Of a stretch of 64,000 nt of DNA, positions 43,722 through 52,482 are shown in pieces (within the stretch, counting starts at the first letter, position 1; every line of letters starts with the position of its first letter). Position numbers and translations under genes: made by a program. The notes below the pieces were generated by a model, which worked only from the letters and a program-made list of their open reading frames with translations, searched no databases and was not told where the DNA came from. The stretch spans positions 1-64,000 of the forward strand of contig NZ_JAPIVG010000005.1 of assembly GCF_026240095.1 (NCBI RefSeq), in the 5' to 3' direction. The DNA is from Pedobacter sandarakinus. GTDB taxonomy: Bacteria > Bacteroidota > Bacteroidia > Sphingobacteriales > Sphingobacteriaceae.

Positions 43722-44060
43722 TCATTTTGGCCAGGTACCGATACCTCCAACCAGGTTGAATGCTTCCACCCCAAGTTTTCTCATCTCCGATACCGCTGAG
43801 GAGGAACGCTTTCCACTTCTGCAATAGAGGAAATACCGCTTGGCCTTATCCAGCTTTGCAAGTTCTAAAGAAAAGGCAGAACCCAGGAAATCGATATATA
43901 TGGCTGAAGGAAGCGCGCCTGGGGCATATTCAGGCTTTGTCCTTACATCTAAGAGGACTGCGTCACTGCTTTTTGTAAATTCGTTTTTGAAGTGGTAGCC
44001 ATCGAGGTTGTACGCACCTTTTGAAAAAAAACTGCTGATCATTTGAAGTAGTTTATTCAT
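43722..44060 (-). CDS. Single-domain rhodanese
   Basis: The 112-residue protein has one rhodanese domain: VLLDVRTKPEYAPGALPSA, then the active-site loop YFLYCRSGKRSSSA with the catalytic Cys near residue 88, and FNLVGGIGTWPK at the end. No signal peptide, so cytosolic sulfurtransferase. It follows the methyltransferase gene by 16 bases in the persulfide operon. Confidence 0.92.
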   Translation of the reverse strand: MNKLLQMISSFFSKGAYNLDGYHFKNEFTKSSDAVLLDVRTKPEYAPGALPSAIYIDFLGSAFSLELAKLDKAKRYFLYCRSGKRSSSAVSEMRKLGVEAFNLVGGIGTWPK

Positions 44061-44076
44061 TGTATTTATTCGTTTC

Positions 44077-44697
44077 TTATTGCTCTGTATTTTTTTTAAA
44101 GCTGCAGAACAGAAAATCCTGCGTGCTTTGCATTGGGGTAGTGTGCTCTTGCGGCCTGCACTCTATTTCGGTAAACCCTTCTCTAAATATCTCGCGCAGC
44201 GTTCTTTCACTGTATCTTGAAACGGGCAGGCCACTGCATTTTTCTGGTCCGGTGAGCGAAAAAGTCGCCATGACCAAGTATTCTCCGGTAAACTGACCTG
44301 CCGTGTTTGCATAACTATGGATTTCCTCTGATGAATGAAGGAAATGAAAAGTGGCCCGGTCATGCCAGACTGCATAACTTCTTTGCGGCACAAAATCCCT
44401 GATGTCTGTCTCGATCCAGTGTATCCTGCCAGACAGTTCTCCAAGCCTTGCCTTTGCCTTTTCCAATGCCCGGGAAGATATATCCACTACGGTAATATCG
44501 CTGTAGCCTTCCTGAAGCAAAAAATCCACAAGCAGACTGTCTCCCCCGCCAATATCGATTATCGGAGCAGATTTATCCAGATTGAACCCCGTTATCATCT
44601 CCATTGAAACTGTGGGGTAGACCTGCGTCCAGCTGACCTGGTCAGGACTTTTTTCTAAATACACCTTTTCCCAGTGCGATTTTTTCTCATTTTTCAT
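44077..44697 (-). CDS. Class I SAM-dependent methyltransferase
   Basis: The 206-residue protein has motif I APIIDIGGGDSLLVDFLL (about residues 45-62), followed by DITVVDISSRALEKAKARL and IRDFVPQRSYAVWHDRATFH. It begins KSHWEKVYLEKSPDQVSW, typical of thiopurine/TehB-like methyltransferases. Between a dioxygenase-rhodanese gene (7 bases away) and a rhodanese gene, it may methylate a thiol, sulfide or metalloid; this is inference from context. Confidence 0.87.
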   Translation of the reverse strand: MKNEKKSHWEKVYLEKSPDQVSWTQVYPTVSMEMITGFNLDKSAPIIDIGGGDSLLVDFLLQEGYSDITVVDISSRALEKAKARLGELSGRIHWIETDIRDFVPQRSYAVWHDRATFHFLHSSEEIHSYANTAGQFTGEYLVMATFSLTGPEKCSGLPVSRYSERTLREIFREGFTEIECRPQEHTTPMQSTQDFLFCSFKKNTEQ

Positions 44698-44704
44698 ATC
44701 CCTT

Positions 44705-46123
44705 TTATATTAAGGTACTTGGACATACAAATGCTGTAGTCGGAATACATCCGTTTTCCTGTATGGCCTTAAAACCACCAGCCACATCGATGAGGTTGTG
44801 GTACCCGCGTGAGCGCATGATGGAATTGAAAATAACAGAACGGTAACCACCTGCGCAGTGAACAAAGTAGGTCTTGGTTTTATCGACGGTGCCGAGGTTT
44901 TCGTTGATATAATCCAGTGGAAGGTTGACAGCACCCTCGACATGCTCGCTTAAGTATTCCTTTGTTTTTCTGACGTCCAGAATATTTACCTCCGCTTTTT
45001 TGCCGATTTCGGCCAGCCGGGCTACACAAACCGATTTTATCTCGTCGGTTTCCTGACCAGCTTTTTTCCAGGCAACGACGCCGCCATCTAGGTAACCTAC
45101 TGCACCATCAAATCCTACTCTTGATAAACGGGTGAGCACTTCTTCAATTCTACCCTCATCTGTAATAAGTAAAATAGGATGTTTAATGTCCGGGATTAAA
45201 GTTCCTACCCAGGGGGCGAAATTTCCATCGATGCCAATATTTACCGAGTTTGGGAGAAAGCCTTTTATAAAATCCTCTGGAGCTCTTGTGTCGAGAATTA
45301 CCGCTCCTGTTTCATTTGCAACCCGCTCAAAAGCATCGGGGTTAAGGGCTTGCATGCCTCGTTCTATCACTTTGTTAAAACTATCATATCCATGGATGTT
45401 CATCATGACGTTTTCAGGAAAATATGCAGGAGGCGGTAAAAGACCATCAGTAACCTCTTTAATGAATTCGTCTTTGGACATGCCTGCCCTTAGCGCATAA
45501 TTGGTCTTCTTTTGATTTCCCAAAAGATCGGTGGTCTCTTTGCTCATATTTTTTCCGCATGCGCTACCCGCACCATGTGCAGGATAAACCATAATATCAT
45601 CGCTTAAAGGCATGATCTTATTGCGTAAAGAATCAAAGAGATAACCTGCTAGCATCTCACTTGTAAGCTCACTGACCGGTTTCTGTGCCAGATCGGGTCT
45701 TCCCACATCGCCTATAAAAAGCGTATCGCCGGAGAACAGTGCTATTTCCTTTCCTTGCTCATCGCTAACCAGGAAACAGGTGCTTTCCATGGTATGTCCT
45801 GGGGTGTGCAACACTTTAATCTTTGCCCCACCAAGTCGCAACACTTCTCCGTCTTTCGCACCGTAAAAATCAAAGTCGGGTTTTGCATTCGGCCCGTAAA
45901 CGATTTCTGCGCCGCTTTCTTTAGCCAGATCAATGTGTCCGGATACAAAATCGGCATGGAAATGTGTTTCGAGCACGTATTTTATTTTTGCGTTGTTCTT
46001 CCGTGCACGTTCCATATACGGACTAACCTCTCGAAGCGGATCGATAATGGCCGCCTCTCCGTTGCTTTCTATATAATAGGCACCTTGTGCCAGACATCCG
46101 GTGTAAATTTGTTCTATAATCAT
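44705..46123 (-). CDS. ETHE1-like persulfide dioxygenase fused to two rhodanese domains (copy 2)
   Basis: The 472-residue protein has a metallo-beta-lactamase domain with THFHADFVSGHIDLA, LHTPGHTMESTCFLVS and LFSGDTLFIGDVGRPDLA. The first rhodanese domain (AVILDTRAPEDFIKGFLPN) has no catalytic Cys; the second (EVNILDVRKTKEYLSEHVEG) has HCAGGYRSVIF. The general layout is as in the other copy, but the two are clearly diverged. It heads a long leftward unit with the methyltransferase, rhodanese, YeeE/YedE pair and DUF983. Its promoter has a perfect GTGAC-N4-GTCAC palindrome. Confidence 0.92.
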   Translation of the reverse strand: MIIEQIYTGCLAQGAYYIESNGEAAIIDPLREVSPYMERARKNNAKIKYVLETHFHADFVSGHIDLAKESGAEIVYGPNAKPDFDFYGAKDGEVLRLGGAKIKVLHTPGHTMESTCFLVSDEQGKEIALFSGDTLFIGDVGRPDLAQKPVSELTSEMLAGYLFDSLRNKIMPLSDDIMVYPAHGAGSACGKNMSKETTDLLGNQKKTNYALRAGMSKDEFIKEVTDGLLPPPAYFPENVMMNIHGYDSFNKVIERGMQALNPDAFERVANETGAVILDTRAPEDFIKGFLPNSVNIGIDGNFAPWVGTLIPDIKHPILLITDEGRIEEVLTRLSRVGFDGAVGYLDGGVVAWKKAGQETDEIKSVCVARLAEIGKKAEVNILDVRKTKEYLSEHVEGAVNLPLDYINENLGTVDKTKTYFVHCAGGYRSVIFNSIMRSRGYHNLIDVAGGFKAIQENGCIPTTAFVCPSTLI

Positions 46124-46142
46124 GATGATTAAATTAGTATGT

Positions 46143-46187
46143 CAAAATTAATCCTTAACGATATGGTCGTTGGTGACTTTTGTCACA
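46143..46187 (-). promoter_or_regulatory. Crp-type operator and -7 element of the second dioxygenase operon
   Basis: Minus-strand TAATTTTG (plus-strand 46143-46150) fits TAnnTTTG. A perfect palindrome GTGAC-TTTT-GTCAC lies at 46173-46186, with centres 33 bp apart. Predicted leader is about 16 bases. Confidence 0.78.
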
Positions 46188-46208
46188 CAAGGAGTTTGTT
46201 TCTGAAGG

Positions 46209-47006
46209 TTACTTAAATATTACCTCTTTTAGAATGATGTAGCAACCCATAACCAGTACAAACCACCCGAAACCTTTCTTCAGTTTTCCTCCATCTATTT
46301 TTTTGTTTATCATTCCACCTACCACGATACCGGCGATGGCAACGGTAGTAATTTTGGCGAGAAAGATCCAGTCGATATGGAAATGTCCAAGATCGCCGGT
46401 GAAACCGATGAGCGAATTAAGCGCTATGATGAAAAGTGAAGTACCTACGGCCTCTTTCATGGGTAAGCCCACTAAAATAACAAGTGTAGGAATAAGTAGA
46501 AAGCCACCACCAGCACCCAAAAAACCAGTAGCGAGGCCGATGGCAATGCCGTATAAAAACAGTTTACCGATGTGAAGTGGGGGTTTTTCTATTCGGGTGC
46601 TGCTTTCTGCTCTTGCACCTTTAATCATCGCTGTTGCAGCCGCTACCATCAAAACTGCAAAGAGTACCATCATGAGCATGTTTTCTGTTAACTCAAAATC
46701 GCCGATTTTTATTATTATCTTGGGTATAAGGGGGATAATGAATTTGCGGGTTAAGAATACAGTTGAGATGGATGCACTACCAAACAGCAAAGCTGTATTA
46801 ATATTCACCAGCCCACGCTTAAAATTCCCGACTGTACCTGCTAAACTTGTAGAGCCAACGATGAACAATGAATAAGAAGTAGCCAATAGCGGATTAACCC
46901 CAAATAGGTAAACCAGTACCGGCATGGTGAGGATAGAACCGCCACCGCCGATCAATCCAAGCGAAATTCCAATTAAGGCAGATGCAACGTATGCAATGAT
47001 TTCCAT
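46209..47006 (-). CDS. TauE/SafE family sulfite/sulfur-compound exporter
   Basis: The 265-residue protein has about eight helices and the family signatures GLIGGGGSILTMPVLVYL near residues 17-35 and GFLGAGGGFLLIPTLVI near 160-176. TauE/SafE proteins export organosulfur compounds, sulfite or sulfoacetate. It has its own Crp-type promoter and is placed between the regulator gene and the second dioxygenase gene, so removal of the sulfite produced by persulfide oxidation is a reasonable role (inference). Confidence 0.92.
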   Translation of the reverse strand: MEIIAYVASALIGISLGLIGGGGSILTMPVLVYLFGVNPLLATSYSLFIVGSTSLAGTVGNFKRGLVNINTALLFGSASISTVFLTRKFIIPLIPKIIIKIGDFELTENMLMMVLFAVLMVAAATAMIKGARAESSTRIEKPPLHIGKLFLYGIAIGLATGFLGAGGGFLLIPTLVILVGLPMKEAVGTSLFIIALNSLIGFTGDLGHFHIDWIFLAKITTVAIAGIVVGGMINKKIDGGKLKKGFGWFVLVMGCYIILKEVIFK

Positions 47007-47022
47007 TTCTGTTATTTTTTAA

Positions 47023-47067
47023 CAAAAATCGAGTTATCATCTACCAATGTTGGTGACTTTTGTCACA
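47023..47067 (-). promoter_or_regulatory. Crp-type operator and -7-like element of the tauE gene
   Basis: A perfect palindrome GTGAC-TTTT-GTCAC lies at 47053-47066. At exactly 33 bp centre to centre is minus-strand GATTTTTG (plus-strand 47023-47030), one mismatch from TAnnTTTG. Predicted leader is about 13 bases. Confidence 0.72.
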
Positions 47068-47130
47068 CTCATTATATTTTCAAGAAGTGATGCCTTTCGC
47101 AGTAAAAATAACTTTATTCTTTTTATGGGC

Positions 47131-47772
47131 TTAGGCTAAATATTCGATGTAATTACGGTACATCTTAATTTCTCCTGCCTGCTCCATTTTCTTAAGCAGC
47201 CTTGAAATTACTTCCCGGGAGGTGTTCAAATCAGATGCAATTTCACTGTGGGTAAGGTGCAGTTCTTTTGTGTTTAAATCTCCAGCTTGCTTTTTCAGGT
47301 AAAAGGCCAGCCGCTCATCCATTGCCTTAAAGGCGATATTATCGATGACAAAGAGGAGTTCTTCAAAGCGCATACGGTATGTTTCAATGACAAAGTAATA
47401 CCATGTTCTGTAATCCCGCATCAGCTTATCCATCAGGGCAATCGGAATCATGAGTACCTTGGTCTGTTCAATGGCCTTTGCCATTACCTGACTGGTTTCC
47501 TGTTTGGTTGCGCATATCATGGAAAGTGCACACGCATTTCCTGGCTGGAGATAATACATAAAGAATTCCTGTCCATCTTCTCCCTCCCTGTAGAGCTTTA
47601 CCATGCCTTCTACGATAAGCACCGTGGAGCGCATATTCTGCCCAGTTTGCATGAGCATATCACCTCCCTGAAAATCCCTAAGCGTCGCATTCTCGATAAG
47701 GATGGTCTTAAGGGCAGGTTCAAACTGGGGAAAAAGTCTTTCGATGTATTCCGCAATGGTCATATCTTTCAT
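47131..47772 (-). CDS. Crp/Fnr-family transcriptional activator
   Basis: The 213-residue protein has a cyclic-nucleotide-binding-type fold in residues ~20-125 and a C-terminal winged helix (about 160-210). The recognition helix TSREVISRLLKK has R-E-x-x-x-R spacing as in Crp, which reads GTGA half-sites. The expected TGTGA-N6-TCACA pattern matches the palindromes upstream of the adjacent sulfur genes. Fnr's N-terminal Cys cluster is absent. Two cysteines (C81 and C87, in ACALSMICA) sit in the sensor domain and might respond to persulfide or redox state (inference). Confidence 0.9.
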   Translation of the reverse strand: MKDMTIAEYIERLFPQFEPALKTILIENATLRDFQGGDMLMQTGQNMRSTVLIVEGMVKLYREGEDGQEFFMYYLQPGNACALSMICATKQETSQVMAKAIEQTKVLMIPIALMDKLMRDYRTWYYFVIETYRMRFEELLFVIDNIAFKAMDERLAFYLKKQAGDLNTKELHLTHSEIASDLNTSREVISRLLKKMEQAGEIKMYRNYIEYLA

Positions 47773-48277
47773 TTTAGCTGTTTTGGATTTTAAAGATAAC
47801 TATACTGCAGGCCTGCGCCAAAATTCTTTAAAATATTGGAATACATTTTTTGGATATAGAATAAAGGGTATAATAAATTTACAAAGAAACTCTCTATGGT
47901 TCCCTAATTAAAACATGCAGCGCGTTTTTTCCAAAGTAAACCTAACACTTCGTCCAGGGATAAAGCTGACAAAAATCACATATTGTTTTTTATTTTTTAT
48001 CCCTTGTTAATCTTTATGTTTTTTGATCGACCCGGAAAGAAATAGCCCGATCAGTGCGACTTTTTAAAGGTACCACCATAACTATGAATCGTAACAATGA
48101 GGTCATAATTAGCTTCTGAGGCGTGGCTTACTAGTCTTTGGGCATTTAATTTTATATATTGAATTAAAGTGGCTCAAACGCTTGCTGGCTTAAGACTTAT
48201 TGTTATCCAAATAGGATCAGTGGGGATCTGCTTTTTAAAGGGTCCCCACTTTATGGACTACTTGGGGCAATTTCCTG
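47773..48277. other. Intergenic region with a weak Crp-like site
   Basis: About 500 bases upstream of the regulator gene without a credible open frame. A degenerate palindrome CTGAC-AAAA-ATCAC lies at 47966-47979 (CTGA-N6-TCAC). A -7-like sequence (minus-strand TTACTTTG, 47932-47939) is 37 bp away, not 33, so autoregulation is possible but weaker than at the other sites. Confidence 0.45.
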
Positions 48278-48325
48278 ATGGCGGCTAATATATTTTTTTA
48301 CGTTGCGGTTTTTCAGTTTCTGCCT

Positions 48326-49258
48326 ATGTTCCCAACCCTGACCCATCTTATTGAATACCTATTTAGAATATATATTCCGCTTCCCGTTCAGACTTTCGGT
48401 TTCTTTGTGGCCCTGGCATTTATTTCTGGTTACCTGCTGTTTTCTGCTGAGCTTAAAAGAAAGGAGGCTGCAGGACATATAGCACCTGTTGAGATTATTA
48501 TACAGCCTAAGAAGGAGATTTTGTTATGGGAATGGATAACCAATGGATTTTTAGGTTTTCTTATCGGGTATAAACTGGTTTATGCTGCAGGGAACTATGC
48601 TGCTTTTGCTGCTGAACCCGGACAAATCATCCTCTCTCCAAGGGGAAGCTTACCGGGAGGGTTGCTGCTTTGCGCAATTCTTCTTTTTACCGTCTACCTT
48701 AAAAAACGCAGGCTTTCTCTGTCGGACCATAGGCCGGTTCATATTTTAAGGCACCCTTACCAGATTATGCCTGAGCTGATCACCTGGGCTGCCCTGTTCC
48801 AGGCCATTATCAAGATCGACAGAAATTCACTGGCCAGCTTAGAGTTAAATCAACCGGTTAAGATTACCCTGCCGGATCTGCCAGGTAAAACGTTATATGG
48901 GAAAGTAGATTTTATTGAACCTACCCTTCAGCAAGGTGACAAAACGGTTAGCGCAAGGGTTTATCTGGACAATATGGAACATCAGCTGAAGGTAAACAGT
49001 CTAATCAATGCCTCAATAGAGACGGGAAAATCCAAAGGGCTTTGGATACCGAGGTCTGCTCTGCAGGATCTTGGGCAGACAAAAATAATCTGGCTAAAAA
49101 AAGGCAGCTTATACTATGCACATAGTGTAAATATTGGGACTTTCAAAGGGAACGAAATACAGATAACAAGAGGCCTTTCCGCAACCGATACCCTGGCAGT
49201 AGATGCAGGGTATTTAACAGACAGTGAGAGTTTCATCAAAACAAAGGGTCATGAATAA
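48326..49258 (+). CDS. In-frame chimera: N-terminal half of Lgt joined to the C-terminal half of a CusB-like adaptor
   Basis: The frame is called from ATG 48326 ([13 protein letters not shown]), the natural Lgt start; the open frame extends back to 48278. Residues 1-~158 are a prolipoprotein diacylglyceryl transferase N-terminus: [20 protein letters not shown], a GSLPGGLLL region equivalent to the HGG segment, and [16 protein letters not shown]. After about residue 160 (nt ~48800) it changes to the beta-barrel and membrane-proximal parts of an efflux adaptor: [19 protein letters not shown] and [19 protein letters not shown]. Lgt's C-terminal half and the adaptor's anchor and hairpin are missing. 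Both activities are doubtful. It overlaps the next adaptor gene by 8 bases. Confidence 0.78.
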   Translation: MFPTLTHLIEYLFRIYIPLPVQTFGFFVALAFISGYLLFSAELKRKEAAGHIAPVEIIIQPKKEILLWEWITNGFLGFLIGYKLVYAAGNYAAFAAEPGQIILSPRGSLPGGLLLCAILLFTVYLKKRRLSLSDHRPVHILRHPYQIMPELITWAALFQAIIKIDRNSLASLELNQPVKITLPDLPGKTLYGKVDFIEPTLQQGDKTVSARVYLDNMEHQLKVNSLINASIETGKSKGLWIPRSALQDLGQTKIIWLKKGSLYYAHSVNIGTFKGNEIQITRGLSATDTLAVDAGYLTDSESFIKTKGHE

Positions 49259-50465
49259 CATAAAAAGAATTAACCTGAAAAGGATCTGTGCCTTACTGAT
49301 TATTGTGCTTTCAGTAAGTATATTTAACAGCTGCAAACAAAAAGCAGAGCCGGCGGCAAAAGCAAAAAGCAAATTTTACTATACCTGTTCCATGCATCCA
49401 CAGATACATGAAGACCATCCCGGCAACTGTCCGATCTGTGGCATGAAACTGATCAAGGTCGAACTTACTGGATCAGGAAATTCTGCCACGGAAAAAATAA
49501 CATTGACAGCAAGCCAGATTCAGTTGGCAGGCATAACAGTTGATACGGTAAGGGAAGAAAATACAGGGGGCGAAAAACTTCTGACCGGAACAGTTGCCAC
49601 GGACGAAAGTAAGGCGGAAGAGATCAGTGCAAGAGTGGCCGGACGCATACAGCGTTTATTTGTTAGGTCCGTTGGAGAAAAAATAACAATAGGTCAGGCA
49701 GTGTATTCCATTTATAGCGAAGACCTGTTATCAGCCGAAAAAGAATACCTTTTGGCCAGGCAGCAGCAGAAGGTATTAAATAATCCTGACGTCGATTATG
49801 AGGCCATGATCAAGACAGTAGAGCACAAGTTATTGTTATGGGGCCTGAACTCCGCCCAGATCATAAATCTTTCTTCTTTGTCCAAAACTTCGGCCACTGT
49901 TACCATATACAGCAAGGTTAACGGAACGGTAAGCGACATAGCCATCCACGAGGGTGATTACGTAACTGAAGGGATGGCTATATTAAAAACGCAAGGGTTA
50001 GCCAATCTATGGATAGAGGCGCAGTTATATGCCGGCGAAAGCGGAAACTATAAGGAAAATGACATGGTGAATGTCTCTTTTCCAGATCTGAACGGACAGG
50101 TTGTTAAAGGCAAGGTGGAATTTGTAAATCCTGAACTATCAGATGAATCTAAGGTTGTGCTCATCCGGATCGCAGTTCCAAATACGCAGGGGCTGATCAG
50201 GCCGGGGATGTTGGCATACATTTCCATTGGTAATGGAAAACAGAATGCTGTTGCTGTGCCCACATCTTCAATACTAGCAGGAGGTAAAGGCAATAAGGTA
50301 TGGATCAAAAATCGTGATGGAAGTTTTTCTGGAAGAAAGGTCAATACCGGAGCAGAGAACGGGGGCTATGTGCAGGTATTGTCTGGCATTTCACTAGGTG
50401 AAATAGTGGTCACCAGTAGAGCCTACCTCTTGGAGAGTGAATCGATATTCAAAAATGGAGGGTAA
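49251..50465 (+). CDS. CusB-like efflux adaptor with N-terminal heavy-metal-binding domain
   Basis: The 404-residue protein is called from ATG 49251 ([11 protein letters not shown]), overlapping the previous stop by 8 bases. It has a signal with lipobox-like SIFNSC. A heavy-metal-binding domain follows (about 42-70): [19 protein letters not shown] then ICGMKL. Adaptor features are [20 protein letters not shown], a short hairpin region, [20 protein letters not shown] and [20 protein letters not shown]. The CxMHP...CPxCGM module binds Cu/Ag in the periplasm. No RND pump is adjacent; the nearest is the CusA gene at 62.35 kb. The intervening genes may be an insertion or rearrangement. Confidence 0.9.
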   Translation: MNNIKRINLKRICALLIIVLSVSIFNSCKQKAEPAAKAKSKFYYTCSMHPQIHEDHPGNCPICGMKLIKVELTGSGNSATEKITLTASQIQLAGITVDTVREENTGGEKLLTGTVATDESKAEEISARVAGRIQRLFVRSVGEKITIGQAVYSIYSEDLLSAEKEYLLARQQQKVLNNPDVDYEAMIKTVEHKLLLWGLNSAQIINLSSLSKTSATVTIYSKVNGTVSDIAIHEGDYVTEGMAILKTQGLANLWIEAQLYAGESGNYKENDMVNVSFPDLNGQVVKGKVEFVNPELSDESKVVLIRIAVPNTQGLIRPGMLAYISIGNGKQNAVAVPTSSILAGGKGNKVWIKNRDGSFSGRKVNTGAENGGYVQVLSGISLGEIVVTSRAYLLESESIFKNGG

Positions 50466-50683
50466 GGTTATGATTTGGTGCGTCATATCTTATGGATAAA
50501 TACCCATGGTAAGTAAAATTTGGCATAGTATGTAGCTTGATTGCGCTAATACTGTCTGGACCTTGGTGAAAAGCAAATCCAGCATTTGACAGGTCGGAGT
50601 CGGCGAAACGAAATTACTTTTCGAGGGGCCGAAAAATATTGAAACAAGTTCAATGTCAGAAATTTGAGGTGATTTTCTAATAT

Positions 50684-50743
50684 AATTATATAAAAGATAT
50701 GGGAAATTATATAAATTTAATTTTGCATCTTTATATAGATTTG
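50684..50743 (+). promoter_or_regulatory. Direct repeat and -7 element upstream of the copper genes
   Basis: AATTATATAAA occurs at 50684-50694 and again at 50705-50715, a period of 21 bases (two helical turns). It is followed by TAGATTTG at 50736-50743, which fits TAnnTTTG, 7 bases before the next ATG. No TTTG lies at the standard -33 spacing, so the repeat may bind an activator. Confidence 0.5.
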
Positions 50744-50750
50744 TAGTCTG

Positions 50751-51188
50751 ATGAAAACCAAAGCCATCTTTCTTTTAGTGATTTTTCTGCTCAACACTGT
50801 TGTTGGCCTTGCCTGTGCAGTTGGAATGGAAAGAGATAATCACGGAGAAATTGATGATCATGTTTCCTCTAAAAAGAATAATCACAAACATGATCATCAG
50901 CATAAAGGTGCACATGTGCATAAACACAGTGCTTCAAATGGACCGAATCTTTCAAAAGAAGATCCCTGTTGCAAGACTCTGGTCAACGACCTTGTGGTTC
51001 AGGGGAAGCTTGTTCCCCAAAGCGTTAAAAACCAGGTTATCCTACCTGTTCTATTGCTTCCAGATTATAATTACAACTTTTTAATTCCTTCTGTCAAACT
51101 GGCTCTCAAAAAGAGCGTTTACGCCGGACAGCGGGAGCGGCCACCCAACAGGGACATCCGGATTTCCATCAATAGCTTTCAGATATAA
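50751..51188 (+). CDS. Secreted His-rich small protein (HYC_CC_PP-like)
   Basis: The 145-residue protein has a signal peptide (MKTKAIFLLVIFLLNTVVGL). A His-rich segment (NNHKHDHQHKGAHVHKH at about 43-59) and DPCCKTL suggest metal binding. The C-terminus has RERPPNRDIRIS. The combination of a CC motif and a C-terminal PP motif recalls Bacteroidota small proteins annotated as HYC_CC_PP; that label is from memory. It opens the copper gene series, after a possible operator. Confidence 0.72.
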   Translation: MKTKAIFLLVIFLLNTVVGLACAVGMERDNHGEIDDHVSSKKNNHKHDHQHKGAHVHKHSASNGPNLSKEDPCCKTLVNDLVVQGKLVPQSVKNQVILPVLLLPDYNYNFLIPSVKLALKKSVYAGQRERPPNRDIRISINSFQI

Positions 51189-51296
51189 GATTTCACCAAG
51201 AATTACCAATAGAGCCCGTGTTACATTGACATGGTGCCTGGCTTTCGCGCGGCCAAAACTCCTGCGGAAAGAGTGTAAACATTTAATCTTAAAATC

Positions 51297-51785
51297 ATGA
51301 AAAAAATATTTTTTCTGGTTGCCCTATTGGCAATCGTTTTCACTGGCCGCGTCCTTGCGCAAAATAGCCAGACACAGTCACTTTTAACTTCTTATTACGA
51401 TATCAAAAATGCATTGATAAATGCAGATGCGACAGTCGCCGCCTCAAAAGCCACTGAGTTTTCCAGAGCGCTGGGCAGCATGGACATGAAGTCAATGCCA
51501 GAAGCCGATATGAATATATTTATAGGTTTACAGGATAAGCTTGCCTTTGATGCCAAGCACATATCGGAGAGTAAGGATATTGCCCATCAGAGAGAATATT
51601 TCGCAACTTTTTCTGCCAATCTTTTTAAACTGGCAAAAGCCGTTAAACTCACCAAAGCGCCTGTTTATTATACCTATTGTCCGATGAAAAAGAGCTATTG
51701 GCTTTCTGATAACGCTGGTATCAAAAACCCTTATTTCGGTAAGCAGATGCTGACCTGTGGTGCAGTAAAGGAGACTATCAAATAA
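51297..51785 (+). CDS. DUF3347 protein (copy 1)
   Basis: The 162-residue protein has a signal peptide ending RVLAQ. It has the helical DUF3347 core (LLTSYYDIKNALINADATVA) and C-terminal CPMKKSYWLSDNAG and NPYFGKQMLTCG, a Cys/Met motif shared with CusB C-termini. DUF3347 proteins bind metal in the periplasm next to copper efflux systems. A paralogue lies just downstream. Confidence 0.88.
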   Translation: MKKIFFLVALLAIVFTGRVLAQNSQTQSLLTSYYDIKNALINADATVAASKATEFSRALGSMDMKSMPEADMNIFIGLQDKLAFDAKHISESKDIAHQREYFATFSANLFKLAKAVKLTKAPVYYTYCPMKKSYWLSDNAGIKNPYFGKQMLTCGAVKETIK

Positions 51786-51902
51786 TTCATATTGTTATTG
51801 AGCGGACATTTAGCATTGTGATGTTTTGGTCCGTTCAATATAGCTATATGCATATATTCTACATACAGCTCGAAATAATTTATTCAAGATATATCAAAAA
51901 CA

Positions 51903-52475
51903 ATGAAAACATTAATATATAGCCTTCTGGGCCCACTATTTTTCCTTGCCGCCTGTACAAATGGCAAAAATGAAAAGCAAGATTCCGCTGTTGCGGATTC
52001 CACGACCAAAAATGTTTCTAGGGAAACCAATAATGTAAAAAAATCCCAAACGGCTGCGCTTTTATCCGGCTATCTGAAACTGAAAAATGCCCTGACCACG
52101 GACGATGATAAACAAGCTGCCGCCGCAGGCAGTGAAATGGTCGCAGCGTTCGCCAGTTTTGATGAAAAATCATTGACTTCGGAGCAGGCCAGGGCATATA
52201 GCGATATTCGGGATGATGCCAAAGAGCACGCAGAGCATATCGGTTCCAATGCAGGCAATATTGTCCATCAACGTGAGCATTTCGATATGCTGAGCAAAGA
52301 CATGTACGATATGATCAAGCTCCTTGGCACTGACAAGCCCCTGTATGTGGACCGTTGTCCCATGTACAACAATAACAAGGGTGCAATCTGGGTGAGTGAG
52401 ATAAAGGAGATCAAAAACCCTTACCTTGGAAAAACGATGCCCACCTGTGGCACTGTCAAAGAAGAACTGAAATAG
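51903..52475 (+). CDS. DUF3347 lipoprotein (copy 2)
   Basis: The 190-residue protein has a lipobox (LFFLAAC, Cys at about residue 18). It has the same core as copy 1 (LLSGYLKLKNALTTDDDKQA) and C-terminal CPMYNNNKGAIWVSE and NPYLGKTMPTCG. It is a likely periplasmic, membrane-tethered copper-binding protein. It ends 7 bases before the haem-binding gene. Confidence 0.88.
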   Translation: MKTLIYSLLGPLFFLAACTNGKNEKQDSAVADSTTKNVSRETNNVKKSQTAALLSGYLKLKNALTTDDDKQAAAAGSEMVAAFASFDEKSLTSEQARAYSDIRDDAKEHAEHIGSNAGNIVHQREHFDMLSKDMYDMIKLLGTDKPLYVDRCPMYNNNKGAIWVSEIKEIKNPYLGKTMPTCGTVKEELK

Positions 52476-52482
52476 CACAAAA

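Noticed and set aside
43362..47911. Numerous plus-strand frames antisense to the leftward sulfur genes (up to ~168 codons)
   Set aside because: All lie opposite well-supported genes with clear domain motifs and have no motifs of their own.
47966..47979. Fourth Crp-type site, as autoregulatory operator of the regulator gene
   Set aside because: It is degenerate (CTGA-N6-TCAC), and its -7-like element is 37 bp away with a mismatch, so it is noted but not counted with the other three.
51798..51838. Hairpin between the two DUF3347 genes as a terminator
   Set aside because: Ten-base arms contain a wobble, the loop is about 21 bases, and no T-run follows.
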